Part shown: one piece after another, positions 1 to 8,588 of the stretch
Layout of the letters: the number at the start of each line of letters is the position of its first letter
How positions within the stretch are numbered: the stretch's first letter is position 1
Assembly (NCBI RefSeq): GCF_001039355.2
Contig: NW_019773729.1
Coordinates: 5,899 to 28,173, forward strand
Source of the DNA: Lingula anatina
Taxonomy: Eukaryota > Brachiopoda > Lingulata > Lingulida > Lingulidae
Length of the DNA: 22,275 bases
Reading direction: 5' to 3'
Translations under genes and position numbers: made by a program
Notes under the pieces: model-generated
The model's input: the letters and a program-made list of their open reading frames with translations, nothing else
Databases searched by the model: none
What the model was told of the DNA's origin: nothing

Positions 1-307
1 CACGTGTTCTGAAACAGTATCGTTCATATATTTCATTCTTCTTCGGTTCGCAAAACCTCTTAAAATTTTCCACTACCTTCTCAAAGATCTTTTCGTCTCC
101 CTCTTCGTCATAAGTGAAAGTGCGGTAAAGGTCTTGGGCCTCACCCCCAGCCACTGTTAATAGCAATCCGATTTTTCGCGCGTCTGTAGCTTCGCTGGCG
201 TCAATGGCCTCTAAATACCAGTTGAATTGTTCTATGAACTTCCGCCAAGCCACAGAAATATTCCCGCTCTGCAACTGCAGGGGCGAAGGAGGATTGATAC
301 GCTCCAT
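1..307 (-). CDS. Gypsy-type LTR retrotransposon Gag, N-terminal part, cut by window edge
   Basis: The minus strand is open from an ATG at 307 to the window edge (about 102 codons). It begins MERINPPSPLQLQ, followed by a WRKFIEQFNWYLEA-type stretch, LLLTVAGGEAQDLY and FKRFCEPKKNEIYERYCF. This order (WxxFxxxFxxYL, then LLxxxGxxAxDxY, then FxxxCxPxKNxxYERYxF) is the usual start of the capsid-like region of Ty3/Gypsy Gag in invertebrates. The start codon is the first ATG after the primer-binding site, about 40 nt downstream, which supports it. No stop or frameshift is seen in the visible part, so the element may be young. Protease, RT and integrase would lie to the left, outside the window. Family assignment is by eye. 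Confidence 0.8.
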   Translation of the reverse strand, partial: MERINPPSPLQLQSGNISVAWRKFIEQFNWYLEAIDASEATDARKIGLLLTVAGGEAQDLYRTFTYDEEGDEKIFEKVVENFKRFCEPKKNEIYERYCFRTR

Positions 308-347
308 TTTCAAAAGATAAATTGTCCCGATTACTATCGATTGCTCG

Positions 348-365
348 GATTTACTTCTGGTACCA
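348..365 (-). promoter_or_regulatory. Primer-binding site of the Gypsy-type element
   Basis: On the minus strand, right after the LTR end TGTTACA, comes TGGTACCAGAAGTAAATC. LTR elements place an 18-nt site beginning TGG, complementary to a tRNA 3' CCA end, directly after the 5' LTR. The tRNA was not identified. Confidence 0.6.
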
Positions 366-460
366 TGTAACAACGTGACTCCAAGATGGCGTGGTGTCGT
401 CAAGCGTCTTTATTACATAACATAAACAGGTCATACAATTAACGACATTATGATACAGAG
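366..460 (-). repeat. 3' part of the 5' LTR (R/U5 end) of the Gypsy-type element
   Basis: Read on the minus strand, the LTR ends TGTTACA at 366. A polyadenylation signal AATAAA lies at 409-414, about 45 nt before the end, as expected for R/U5. The other LTR end (a TG start at higher coordinates) was not located, so the right boundary is arbitrary. The LTR may be truncated or extend further into 460-1000. Confidence 0.55.
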
Positions 461-1229
461 GTATTGTTGATTTCCCAGTTTAGAGAAGTTCTGACTAAGG
501 CTAATGCTAAGTTGTCTAAAGATTCGTCTAGTGTTTCATTAATTGGTATGGGTGTATGGGTACCAGTTTACTTTTTTGGTTCTTGGTGAATGGACCTGGG
601 TTGAGAGTGCTCCTTCCTGTTTTAGATTTTTCCTCGAGATGAGTCAGCTCTGGGGTGCATTTTCATCCCCAGGGTACGTTTGCCCATGCCCTCTGATGTG
701 CTTGGCTTGCTTTGTGTATAGAGGAGACTTGTTGTCTTTTAACTGCCTCTGAAGATTTGACACCAGTCTTGCTGGTTTGTGGGTGACTCAGGCTATTACT
801 TTCAGTGTATGTCTTTGTCTTCAGGGTGCGAGAATAGGATGTCTTTATCCTGTGGTTTTCCAGTTTGTCGGTGGTCACACCTGGCGGGACAAAGCCTTTT
901 GTTTTCTCAGTTGTCGCCGGTTGTTTGCGTCAATCAGTGTCAAGAAGAATGCTCTGGTACACTTTGCTGTTCATTGCGCCAATGAATGCAACTATCGGTG
1001 TTGCCCCTCTTTGCGAAATGCCTGAAATAGATAATATATCAGTCCATTAGTTTACGTGTACATGCATGTTCTATTTTTTTTTTAAAGCCTATAGTTCTCA
1101 CAGTACTGGCTAATTAGATTTCATACCAGGACTGTTAAAGTACACATGTTAAATTTTAATTCATCACATTTCTACAAGTGAAGTAAACATCTTCACATCA
1201 GTATTAAATATTCCACTGTAGCGTCTCAC
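461..1229. other. Unassigned stretch between the LTR and Tc1-like copy A
   Basis: There are short open frames on both strands (minus 663-878, plus 543-752 and 777-1025) but no motif I recognise. It may hold the rest of the LTR. I looked for the missing last exon of Tc1-like copy A (a DNAPxH motif) on the minus strand here and did not find it. Confidence 0.4.
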
Positions 1230-1362
1230 CTGCCCATATGTGGTCCTTGTATGGGTGCTTAGGTCTGTGGGTGGGGCAGGCTAATGTCGTTTCCGTTTTC
1301 ATCTCTTATCACTTTCCGGAAAATATATCTACCATTTGAGTCCAATTCTACAGTGCACTCGT
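1230..1362 (-). pseudogene. Copy A, exon with the first catalytic Asp (frameshifted)
   Basis: After the acceptor TTCACTTCAG the exon reads DECTVELDSNGRYIFRKV and NGNDIS, then a stop in that frame. The next frame continues KHPYKDHIWAG up to the donor GTGAGA. It is 133 nt against 141 nt in copy B, so the eight missing bases cause the shift. The D of DEC is the first metal-binding Asp of the Tc1/mariner DDE triad. Confidence 0.7.
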
Positions 1363-1569
1363 CTGAAGTGAATGATCAAATAGGATAAATAAAACACAAT
1401 ATAAAACTCAAAAAGCAAATTCGAGAAAAAACATTGTAAATGTTTGTATACCTTTTCAACAATGGTGCTAATACACATGGAATTACAACCTGAGGAGAAT
1501 ACCTGGAAATACATCTTAAACTACAACATATGTTGGATTTTGAATGCAGATCTGTGGATTGTTGCTTAC

Positions 1570-1740
1570 CAGAAAACACAATTTCCTCAAATTTGTCTTC
1601 GACTGCCAGGGCCTCCTGGCACCAGTTTACTCTTTTCGGGCGGTTGACAATCCTCACAAGCTGACAATAGCCTTTTCCACTCTTCACCCAGCCAGCCTTC
1701 TTTCTTAATCTCTGTACAGCACTGGATGACACAAGCAGAC
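1570..1740 (-). pseudogene. Copy A, 171-nt exon of Tc1-like transposase (intact frame)
   Basis: The exon is bounded by TTTTAACAG and GTAAGC and carries AVQRLRKKAGWV, GYCQLVRIVNRPKRV and EALAVEDKFEEIVFSG. It is exactly the same length as the matching copy B exon (9757-9927) and identical at about 37 of 58 residues by eye. The region is the linker between the DNA-binding part and the DDE domain. Confidence 0.75.
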
Positions 1741-2029
1741 CTGTTAAAACAAATGAAAAAGAGTAGGATTTATATGAACTTTCAGTCTATAATTTTTTTT
1801 CTTCATCAGGGTTCTGCCAAGGTCTCAAAAAAGGGGGTAGAATTCTCCCCTCTGAAAAGTTGGGGAGATATTGAGAAATAGTGGGAAATCAGGAAAAATG
1901 ATATTTTACGTAAAAGCATACACTGCTAGTCTGTACTGGTATTTTATTAAAGTTCACAAACTGAACTGATTCAACTTTGAAAATAACTTTACATAGACTG
2001 TATGTATATACAGTTGCAAATTATTTTTT
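1741..2029. other. Intron sequence, no gene seen
   Basis: AT-rich non-coding sequence between the hAT-like relic and the 171-nt exon of copy A. Nothing recognisable apart from short poly-T and poly-A runs. Confidence 0.4.
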
Positions 2030-3084
2030 TTATAAAGCATCTGCCTCATTATCATAGCGGAGCCAAGAATAATCTCTTAACCAATCGTGTTGAAATTTCT
2101 GTGGCACTACTTTTTGTTTCTTTCTTTCAGGCCCTTCGATTGTATTTGGTCTGCAGACCTAAAATTTAAAAAAAGTTAAAATTTTTCCTACTTACAAACT
2201 TGTAATTTCTGGAACCAGACACCACAATCCAAAAGAATTTTTAGGTTTTGATGATTAATCATGACTTAATTAACACTTTTATCAGGAAAAATTGCATAAT
2301 AGTGTTTGGGAAGGACATTTTTATTTTTGATTTATCGTTTTCACAATACTGACTACTTTTTAAAATAAAGGCTAAAGTAAAAAAATATAGCTCACACATT
2401 TGGTTGAGTGAATTCTATGAAAATATCCTTGATTAGGAGGCCCTAACTTTTTTTTTCAAATAAGTATCCTCACACGCATATACAGAGGAATAAACATATC
2501 AGAAACAGGCCTCCTTTCTTCTTCATTAAAGTTAAACATTTCCTTTTTTTTTTTCAAATTTTTATTCTCACACACACACTTTTATATACACTATAGAGAG
2601 ATAGGAATAAACATATCAAAAACGGGCCTAAACTTCTTTTTCATATTATCATACTCACATAGGAGGAATAAACATATCAGAAACGGGACCCGTCATTTTT
2701 TAACGTTTTTTTTTTCTATTTTTTTTCAATTTTCATACTCACACATAGAGGAATAATCATATCAAAAACAGGCCTATTATCTTTTTTTTTTACTTTCTTT
2801 CACATTTTCAAATGAAGTGTCAAGTGTCCTTCCAAAACGTAAAATAAAAATGCCACGTAATGAACATACCATTATCGCCGACGAACTGTCAGTTTCATCT
2901 GGAGTAGCATCTTCAGAAATTTGTTTCTTCCTTTTCTCAGACTTGTCAGGCGGAGAGATGGATTCACCTGAGGGGGGATTAACAGGAGTCTGACCTGATT
3001 TTTCACTGCTTGCCGTAGACTTGGCATAAAGCTTAAAATCGATCTCTGTTTTTTAACTTTCGCTTTCGGCGAGGAAGCCGCCAT
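2030..3084 (-). pseudogene. hAT-like transposase / ZMYM1-like N-terminal relic, two exons
   Basis: Exon 1 (3084-2870) starts MAASSPKAKVKKQRSILSF; a one-base gap then shifts the frame to YAKSTASSEKSGQTP and ends ...DETDSSSAIM before a GTATGT donor. Exon 2 (2158-2030) follows in phase and contains KVVPQKFQHDWLRDYSWL and RYDNEADAL, then TAA. A basic KxxxILSF(F/Y) start followed by FQxxWLxxxxWLxYD...A(L/M)xC is the usual N-terminus of hAT-type and ZMYM1/KIAA1586-like proteins, where it leads into a TTF-type zinc finger. The zinc finger and the catalytic domain are absent. The frameshift and early stop suggest a dead fragment, although a single-base assembly error could explain the first. Confidence 0.55.
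2445..2790. repeat. Four-copy degenerate tandem repeat
   Basis: The block GAGGAATAAACATATCAGAA followed by ACAGGCCT occurs at 2485-2512, 2603-2629, 2663-2688 and 2749-2776 with few changes. Each copy is preceded by a T-rich stretch and CTCACAC. Spacing varies (about 118, 60 and 86 nt) because the T-rich and AC-rich parts differ in length. It lies in the intron of the hAT-like relic. Confidence 0.7.
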
Positions 3085-3180
3085 TTTAACCACGCTTCAT
3101 CAGGCTGAATATAAATGTCACGCCGTCTATCATTGGTTGACTGTCCCGCGAAATGAGAGAACCAATAAAACCGCTCAATT
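3085..3180 (-). promoter_or_regulatory. Promoter-like region of the hAT-like relic
   Basis: Reading towards the ATG at 3084 on the minus strand, there is an ATTGG, a CCAAT box (CAACCAATGATAG), then a TATA-like TTTATATTC about 25-35 nt before the start region. This arrangement suits an RNA polymerase II promoter. It is inferred from motifs only. Confidence 0.3.
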
Positions 3181-3441
3181 ACTCAACCTACTTTAGTGCA
3201 TCGGAGTCACCCGAGGATTGCCGATTGGACTGTAGTCATGAAGAGGTACTATTGATATTACGACAACAAATGACGACGCTGCTTGAAACGATCTCTTACG
3301 AGGGTACACATGCAGTAAAACATCATCGCAATATGACGACGTTAGGGACACTGTGTTAACAATTCAATGCAGCGGACGATGCGAAGAAATTTATACCGGT
3401 GATGATTATTTAGATAAACAATTTTAGACGCCACTGTCAAT
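3181..3441. other. Intron/intergenic stretch, no gene seen
   Basis: A short plus-strand open frame (3153-3359) shows no recognisable motif. Nothing else is supported here. Confidence 0.35.
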
Positions 3442-3656
3442 GACCCCATTTCCAGAGATTAGATCGATCTACTTTAGATCGACCTAACTCCCTGGGAGTT
3501 CACGCTAAATAGCTGTCAGCTGGGCGGACACGAAAGTTAATTACCCCCTTACAGCTTGTAGTAGGCGGGACGGACATTTAAGCTGGATTATCTGACAGTA
3601 ATCTAGTGAGACTCCCCGCGGGGATAGAACGATCTAAAAGCTCTGGGAATACAGCC
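3442..3656. mobile_element. 215-bp MITE, copy 1 of 3
   Basis: It starts GACCCCATTTCCAGAG and ends CTCTGGGAATACAGCC, which are imperfect inverted repeats of each other (10 of 16 positions). A second inverted pair lies just inside (ATTAGATCGATCTA against TAGATCGATCTAAA). It is flanked by AAT on both sides (3439-3441 and 3657-3659), a likely 3-bp target duplication. Related copies sit at 10969-11183 and 21999-22202, same orientation. No coding capacity. Confidence 0.8.
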
Positions 3657-3659
3657 AAT

Positions 3660-3815
3660 GTGTCTTTTATCATCTCAAGAACAATGATAGCACCCTCACT
3701 CGGTTTGAATGCGAGAATTTTCGCATCTTTGGTAATATTTGTGCGAGAATTTAATTTTTTTGGTGAGAATCTCGCAGAATTGCAGCCTCGGCAGAACCCT
3801 GTTCATGCTATGTAA
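3660..3815. repeat. Short inverted-repeat region with GCGAGAA motifs
   Basis: TGCGAGAATTTTCGCA is nearly palindromic, GTGCGAGAATTT follows about 25 nt later, then GAGAATCTCGCA. The stretch looks like repeat-derived sequence. The 69-aa open frame over it starts inside the MITE and is not credible as a gene. Confidence 0.35.
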
Positions 3816-3945
3816 AAATCAATTAGATCATATATCTATGGATATTATTATCTAAACCACTATGTGCCAGGTACTTTCTTTTGTCTAGCTCAATGAGGAG
3901 TACATTCCTACCTGGTCATTTGATGCACGATGATTGCCACGGTAA

Positions 3946-4556
3946 AGCCTGCCGCACACAGAACAATTTTTCGCCCGCTGACAAAAGTCGGCCGATCAGT
4001 CATCCTGGATTAGATCAGTGCACACACATGACAAGCTGTCGCAACAAAGCAACGATTGGTGTGTATGGTGAAAGTGACGTAGTTATTATCTTGTTCCGCG
4101 AGGTGGGGCGTTGTTTCAAAATGGCTGCAATTGCACGCTTGAAGAGAAAAAAGATTAAGAAAGCATTGATTGCCTACTTGCTTAGCTATAAACGGCAAGC
4201 AAAGAAGCAAAGATCCTGTTCCCAACTCATGACCAAAATGTCCTCTTTTTCAATGGACCACTCACTATTCAAAATTTCTTCACCTGTACTTTCCTCACGG
4301 CTATCACTGTGGGCATCCATATTGAATTCTGACGCGGGCACGTGATATCAGATGGCGCAACCATTGGCTGAAGATAATGATCAGCGCAACAAATTGTCGC
4401 AGGAAAGTGTACACACTACGGTACGACGTTTAAAAAATCAAACATGTTTGATTCTCTCCCGACTAGTTGAAAAGTTGTCGTGGAGCAGCGCAGCCAGGCT
4501 GATATTTTGTCGTAAGTGTGTCGGCCGATGAAAAATCGTTCTGTGTGCGGGGGGCT
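3946..4556. mobile_element. Internally deleted Harbinger-like DNA transposon
   Basis: The two ends match as inverted repeats: AGCCTGCCGCACACAGAAC on the left, and AGCCCCCCGCACACAGAAC when the right end is read in reverse, continuing (A/G)ATTTTTC. Inside, facing each other, are two protein starts. A plus-strand ATG at 4121 gives MAAIARLKRKKIKKALIAYL, a basic N-terminus like that of Harbinger transposases. A minus-strand ATG at 4320 gives MDAHSDSREES and WSIEKEDILVMSWEQ, like the start of the MADF/Myb-type partner protein. This fits an element that lost its middle and kept both 5' gene ends. A clear 3-bp target duplication was not found (TAA against TTC). Confidence 0.5.
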
Positions 4557-4617
4557 TTCGATTTCGATGCGCAGCATTTTAAATATATCCTCAATGGTAT
4601 CAATACATAATTATTAC

Positions 4618-4781
4618 CTGTACATTTCCTCAGAATATCCTGAAGCTCATGTGAACTAAGCTCATGGTTGGCATCCATCTCTTCATCAACGATGGCCCTG
4701 TGTTCATCTGTAAAAGGTGTCTGTCTCCCTGATTTAGTCCAGTCAGCAAGGCCAAACCATTCCATGTGTCTTTCATAGAAC
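4618..4781 (-). pseudogene. Copy A, second DNA-binding exon of Tc1-like transposase
   Basis: Between AG acceptor CTTTTCTAG and donor GTAATA the exon reads FYERHMEWFGLADWTKSGRQ, TPFTDEHRAIVDEEM and SSHELQDILRKCTG. It aligns with KRWGEGFGLAHRPKAGRPAKFT and EEMTQNKELVAKDLREIL in copy B. GRQ/GRP is the linker between the two helix-turn-helix halves of Tc1-like DNA-binding domains. Confidence 0.7.
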
Positions 4782-4810
4782 CTAGAAAAGATTTAGATAT
4801 TCAGTTAGTG

Positions 4811-4812
<2 letters not shown>

Positions 4813-4857
<45 letters not shown>
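4813..4857. repeat. (AT)n microsatellite
   Basis: An uninterrupted AT dinucleotide run of about 45 bp. The isoleucine/tyrosine open frame over it is an artefact. Confidence 0.95.
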
Positions 4858-4861
<4 letters not shown>

Positions 4862-4904
4862 TGAAATAAACAATATTGGGATAGAATGCTCTGTAAACTC
4901 GTTG

Positions 4905-5790
4905 TATTTTTTTAACATCTTTATTCTCATAAAAGGTTAAATATAAGTTGCAGTATAAATAAAGGTGGCAAGTTGCCAAAGCATTATACACTCACCTTAG
5001 AAATATCAAGTCATAAAATTAGATAATGAAAAAAGAAGAAATATCAAAGAAAAGATAGATAATAATAAAAAAAAGAAATATTCAAAGAAAAGACAAGTAA
5101 CGATGACATAAAGTGACATTTGAGGGGAGGGAGGAACAGGGCATGAGGGGAAGGTGTTTGTGGAGGCCAGTAGGCCATCAAGGAAGAATGGGTAGGCACT
5201 TGGTCATAGGAGCAGATTTGGCCACTGAGAGGCCAGGGAGAAGAAATAGGAATATTAGAAAAGATCACTTAGGAAGATTTATACATTTTCTATTAGGAAA
5301 TTTGATACTTTTTCAAAACTTTTGTCATTTTGACCAAGGGTTAGGGTTTTTATGACCATGCAGAAATAGGGATATCTTATCTAGTTGGGTTCTAAAATAT
5401 GCATAAGTTGCACCAAGTATATCTTCAACAGATTCGTAGAAATCATGATATTTCCACTGTTTCAGCGAGCATTGAGGGAAAAAGTGTCGGTTAGTTTCGG
5501 GTTTCCCACATAAACAGTTGGGAGAAGCCATAGCTGTCCAGTTGTAGCCATATAGTTGGGCTTTAAATTAGAAATTGTCCCTGGCCTTGTTTAGGATTTT
5601 TCCATCTTGTCTCGGATGGGTGGTGGACATTGTTGCTAGAAAGCTTTCATTTCTAAGATTATATTTGAGAGAAGATGCAGAAGGAAGATTTTTCTGGGTG
5701 GTGTTTAGTTCATCTCAGCTTGTCATCAAAACTTGTTCAGGACCTTTGCATGTGAATTTAGAGGGAATTATGTAGTCACTTTTAGGTGTT
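4905..5790 (-). mobile_element. LINE fragment: C-terminal end of ORF2 and 3' UTR
   Basis: On the minus strand one frame runs from about 5720 to 5323 with two stops. It includes LNTTQKNLPSASSLKYNL, then AQLYGYNWTAM, then PNCLCGKPETNRHFFPQC and an FLHGHKNPNP tail. The order (SxxSFKxxL-like, a short aromatic stretch, then CxCG...HFFxxC) is the C-terminus of CR1/Jockey/Nimb-like LINE polyproteins after the RT domain. Towards lower coordinates the frame breaks down. AATAAAGATGTTAAAAAAA near 4908-4930 looks like the polyadenylation signal and A-rich end. The RT core is not visible; 5790-6000 may be further degraded LINE sequence. Confidence 0.65.
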
Positions 5791-6093
5791 GTCCGTAAAG
5801 GTAGTGCATGTGGATTTATTTCTAAACAGGATGAAGTAGTTAGAGACATAGGGAGGTGTTTGTTGATTGAGCTAGTACTAAAAAGACATAGTTCAAGGGA
5901 AAAGGTACATATAATTCATTTACTTCTTTAAAAAACTTAGTCTGGAGTTCCTTGGTGAAAAAAATAGATTAAAGAAGAGAGCAGGAAAGAGGCTGTCACT
6001 CATGATATACACAGATTTATTTGCTACCCTCTCAAGATACCGGGGTATATACACATTGATCCATTAAGGGCAAGATCTGTCCCAATCACGTAC

Positions 6094-6214
6094 CTATCCC
6101 GCTTTGTGAACAGGACACATCTTCTTCTCTCACTTGTCTCCTGATGGCTGTTATACCAAGTCCAACCTCCCGCAGCTTCAGGATGCGCTGGCGAGCATAC
6201 TTATTATGTAGCAT
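6094..6214 (-). pseudogene. Copy A, first coding exon: helix-turn-helix of Tc1-like transposase
   Basis: From the ATG at 6214 the exon gives MLHNKYARQRILKLREVGLG, ITAIRRQVREEDVSCSQSGI, then a GTACGT donor. RxxILxLxxxGxxxxxIxxxLxxExVxxSxSGI is the first helix-turn-helix of Tc1-like transposases. Copy B has no intron at the matching GI position, so this intron is specific to copy A. A weak acceptor (GAAGGCAG near 6250) could join it to an upstream untranslated exon. Confidence 0.65.
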
Positions 6215-6661
6215 CTTGAATAGGCAGTGACTAGCAATCCTGCTGCCTTCAGTGTTTTTATAAATTCAATATATTTCAAAAGTAAAATTATTTGCTATGT
6301 TTAATAATTATGTATTTATGTTGGGCGTTAACGGGAGTCACCCTAGAAATCTTATGAAAAGGAGTAAAAGAGTGGAGCGTAACAGATTGTGAAATGCGTA
6401 CTGGCATACGGTGGGCCCAGGGGCCCAACTGCTCCATGATAAGTTCTGAAAGAGAAATCTGTACACGGCGAGATGTCTGTGATACATACTCTACATAATT
6501 ATTAAAGGTGGGAAATTTTTAAAAGCGCCACCCAATGATTTTAGCAGTGGAATGTCTAAAAGCGCAATAGGTGCAAAAGAGGGTGTGAAAAGTAATGAGT
6601 ATGGGAAGGGGTGGGTGGGATAAAAAACATATTTAGAATACAACCGTATTCCTTGGCTTAC
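6215..6661. other. Probable first intron of copy A, no gene seen
   Basis: Non-coding stretch between the HTH exon and the GTAAGC donor at 6656-6661. Only short open frames. Confidence 0.35.
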
Positions 6662-6850
6662 CTTTCTTGTTGCTCGCTGTGTAAAATTCTTTTCTGACTT
6701 TCTTCTTTCGCAGTAGCTGTCTATCTGCACCTTTGTTAGTATGTTGTGCCCACGTGATTGGATTCGGGTTACTGATTGGTCCAGTGCCTAGTGCTCTGGA
6801 TCATGACCTGGAGATAGTTAACGCATACGCTGGGGCACGTGAGAAATTGA
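6662..6850 (-). promoter_or_regulatory. Promoter-like region and possible untranslated first exon of copy A
   Basis: Reading the minus strand towards copy A: CACGTG near 6836, GGACCAATCAG, then CCAATCACGTGGG (a CCAAT box joined to an E-box CACGTG), then a stretch ending AACAAGAAAG before a GTAAGC donor at 6661. A CCAAT/E-box pair just ahead of a donor-bounded exon resembles a host-type promoter with a short first exon. That would suit transcription of copy A, but there is no transcript evidence. Confidence 0.35.
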
Positions 6851-8136
6851 TAGGAATGACTCACGTATAACAATATATTGCTTTATAAAGGAAATTATAG
6901 TTTAACAATAATTTCTGTATTAATGCAGTACCTCGCGTTCCATGACTTCACTAGTAGTAATAAAGGAGCTAAAAACTCTCAACCACAGCCATTCTTAAAA
7001 CAACTTAAACAGGTATCAATTAATGAAGGACCCACGTGCCATTTTTCCATTCTTTTCCAACACAAGTGCAGTCAACATTATCTATTCCCACCATCTCTAA
7101 TCGTCCATCTCAACTGACAAATATCAACACTTACTTATCGTCATTAAAATTTCTTTACAGGAAATATCCTAACGGCTTCTGGATTTAACGCTTTTACATA
7201 TTAGTTTTAAGACCTTCATTTGAATACAGCAAAGTGTCCTCCAAAGTGAAAAAAAAACGAAACCACTTTTGTACCACCTACCTCTTTTTATGGGTGGTGA
7301 GTATGGCTTACAGTAAAAGGAAATTAGACAGACTTGATAGCTTTGATTAACAAAGCAAAAACAGTGAAAAGATTTAGCTATCATTTTTTTTATCGTTTGA
7401 TTAAATCTCTCTGAAATGAACACAAAGACATTAAAATGAATGTAAACATGAAAGACGTCAAATAGTTTTGTGTCCTCCTTAAATGTAAATTATACAGTCT
7501 AAAACAGATGACTGGTTGGAAGGTTTCTCTGAATGTACATGGGACTTCAACAATGGAAATGCAGGGGTTATCTCTGTCAGCACAGGGTCTGGCTTATTAC
7601 AAGCATGGACAGAGCAGACTTCATCAAGAAGGGTGCAGTTAGACTTAATGTTGTTCTTAATAGTCCTGAAAAGCTGTTTTCTGTTTTCAGTTTTGCTCGC
7701 TGGCCTTGTTCCCAAGTGTCACTGGTATATACATATGATAATAAACATAATTAAACTTAATTTTGTAGTATGTCCTAATGTTCCTATTCACTTTATTTAA
7801 GGCAATGCATTTTTGCAAAAAAAAAAAAAATTGTTTATTGCTTCTGTTATGTACATTTTGTATGCCCTGTCTCTGATATAATTTAGTCTACATTTAGATC
7901 TAACAGGAAAAGGTGTCTTTTCATTCTCTTCATCTAAAGAATCATGCAAAGAATAATTATAATGTTACAATAAAAAAATTAAAGTAACAAAATTAAATTA
8001 AAAATGAAATGAAATAAATGTTTTTGCAACTAAAATAATTACAAACAATTGTCAAAATTTGAATGTATAGAAAGGTAATCATTTAAGTTATGCTGTTAAA
8101 ACGAGTCAGCATGGCCAACAGAGATTACAACTTTTT
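6851..8136. other. Long stretch between copy A and the BEN-like region, no gene recognised
   Basis: AT-rich, with open frames of up to 94 codons (7516-7800 plus, 7169-7423 minus) that show no family motif. It contains a run of 14 A at 7817-7830. Nothing here can be supported as a gene. Confidence 0.35.
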
Positions 8137-8385
8137 TTAACTCCTAAGATTCGTGTTGGTCGTGTTCATGGCAGTCACCATTTTGCTCCAAAAGCTCTCT
8201 TCCCTATGTTTGGGGTAAAATTTATGGAGGGCGTTTCTTATAAAACCTACTCCCTCAACGTCCATCAGCACATGTTTGTCTTGGCCTTTGGTTGATCCTT
8301 CAACATTTCTTGTCGGGTCTATTCTTTCAGTAGTAGTGAAAAGGCTGGCCATTACCTTCACACAGAATCTTGCTGGTACTTTGGA
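8137..8385 (-). pseudogene. BEN-like domain remnant downstream of transposase copy B
   Basis: Minus strand, open from just after a TAA (8388-8386) to the stop at 8137. It reads SKVPARFCVKVMASLFTTTE, NVEGSTKGQDKHVLMD, GFIRNALHKFYP, FWSKMVTAMN. This follows the BEN pattern: a hydrophobic helix ending LFTxxE, N..G.TKG, an LD/MD step, IR..(L/V)x.(F/Y)P, then W...V.A(I/M)N. BEN domains bind DNA or protein in chromatin regulators such as BANP, NAC1 and BEND proteins. There is no own start codon. At least two frame changes or stops separate it from the coiled-coil tail at 8589, so it is read as degraded. It may have been the C-terminus of a larger protein. Confidence 0.5.
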
Positions 8386-8588
8386 TTATATTTTAATTTT
8401 TTTCAACTCTAAATTAGAAAGCATAGGGATAGGACCTTGGACAGCAGAGGTGGGGGCACTGTTTCCTGTGATAAGGGGATTTTGGGAAGGTGTGGTTGGC
8501 AAAGGACAGGGAAGGGCACAGGGTCAGAGAGGAAAGAGTTATGTGGTTGGGAGGCTTTGGGCTCTACTATTTTGTCCTTCATGAGTTC
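8386..8588 (-). pseudogene. Degraded linker between the coiled coil and the BEN-like domain
   Basis: After the TAA at 8591-8589 the same frame continues ELMKDKIVEPKASQPHNSF and a Pro/Ser-rich stretch to a stop near 8412. An overlapping frame carries APTSAVQGPIPMLSNLELKK up to the TAA before the BEN-like part. One stop plus one frameshift would separate the transposase exon from the BEN frame. Confidence 0.35.

Larger units (their letters stand above)
1230..6214 (-). pseudogene. Intron-bearing Tc1-like transposase gene, copy A (partial, four coding exons)
   Basis: Four minus-strand exons can be lined up: 6214-6094 (helix-turn-helix), 4781-4618 (second DNA-binding part), 1740-1570 and 1362-1230 (start of the DDE domain). 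All have GT donors and AG acceptors, and three junction phases match copy B at 8589-10461. The first junction (6094 to 4781) is out of frame by one base, and exon 1362-1230 has a frameshift near 1257. The last exon, with the second Asp and the Glu, is not visible; it could lie left of the Gypsy insertion, outside the window. Introns have been enlarged by other insertions: a hAT-like relic, a MITE, a Harbinger-like element and a LINE end. A degraded family member or a decayed domesticated gene both fit. Confidence 0.65.

Noticed and set aside
543-1025. Overlapping plus and minus open frames as genes
   Set aside because: Short, mutually exclusive, and without recognisable domains or splice context.
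3881-4345. 154-codon plus-strand open frame as one gene
   Set aside because: It crosses the left end of the Harbinger-like element and joins unrelated sequence. Only the part from 4121 resembles a protein start.
7516-7800. 94-codon plus-strand open frame with a hydrophobic segment
   Set aside because: No signal peptide or family match and overlaps another frame of similar length; not supportable.
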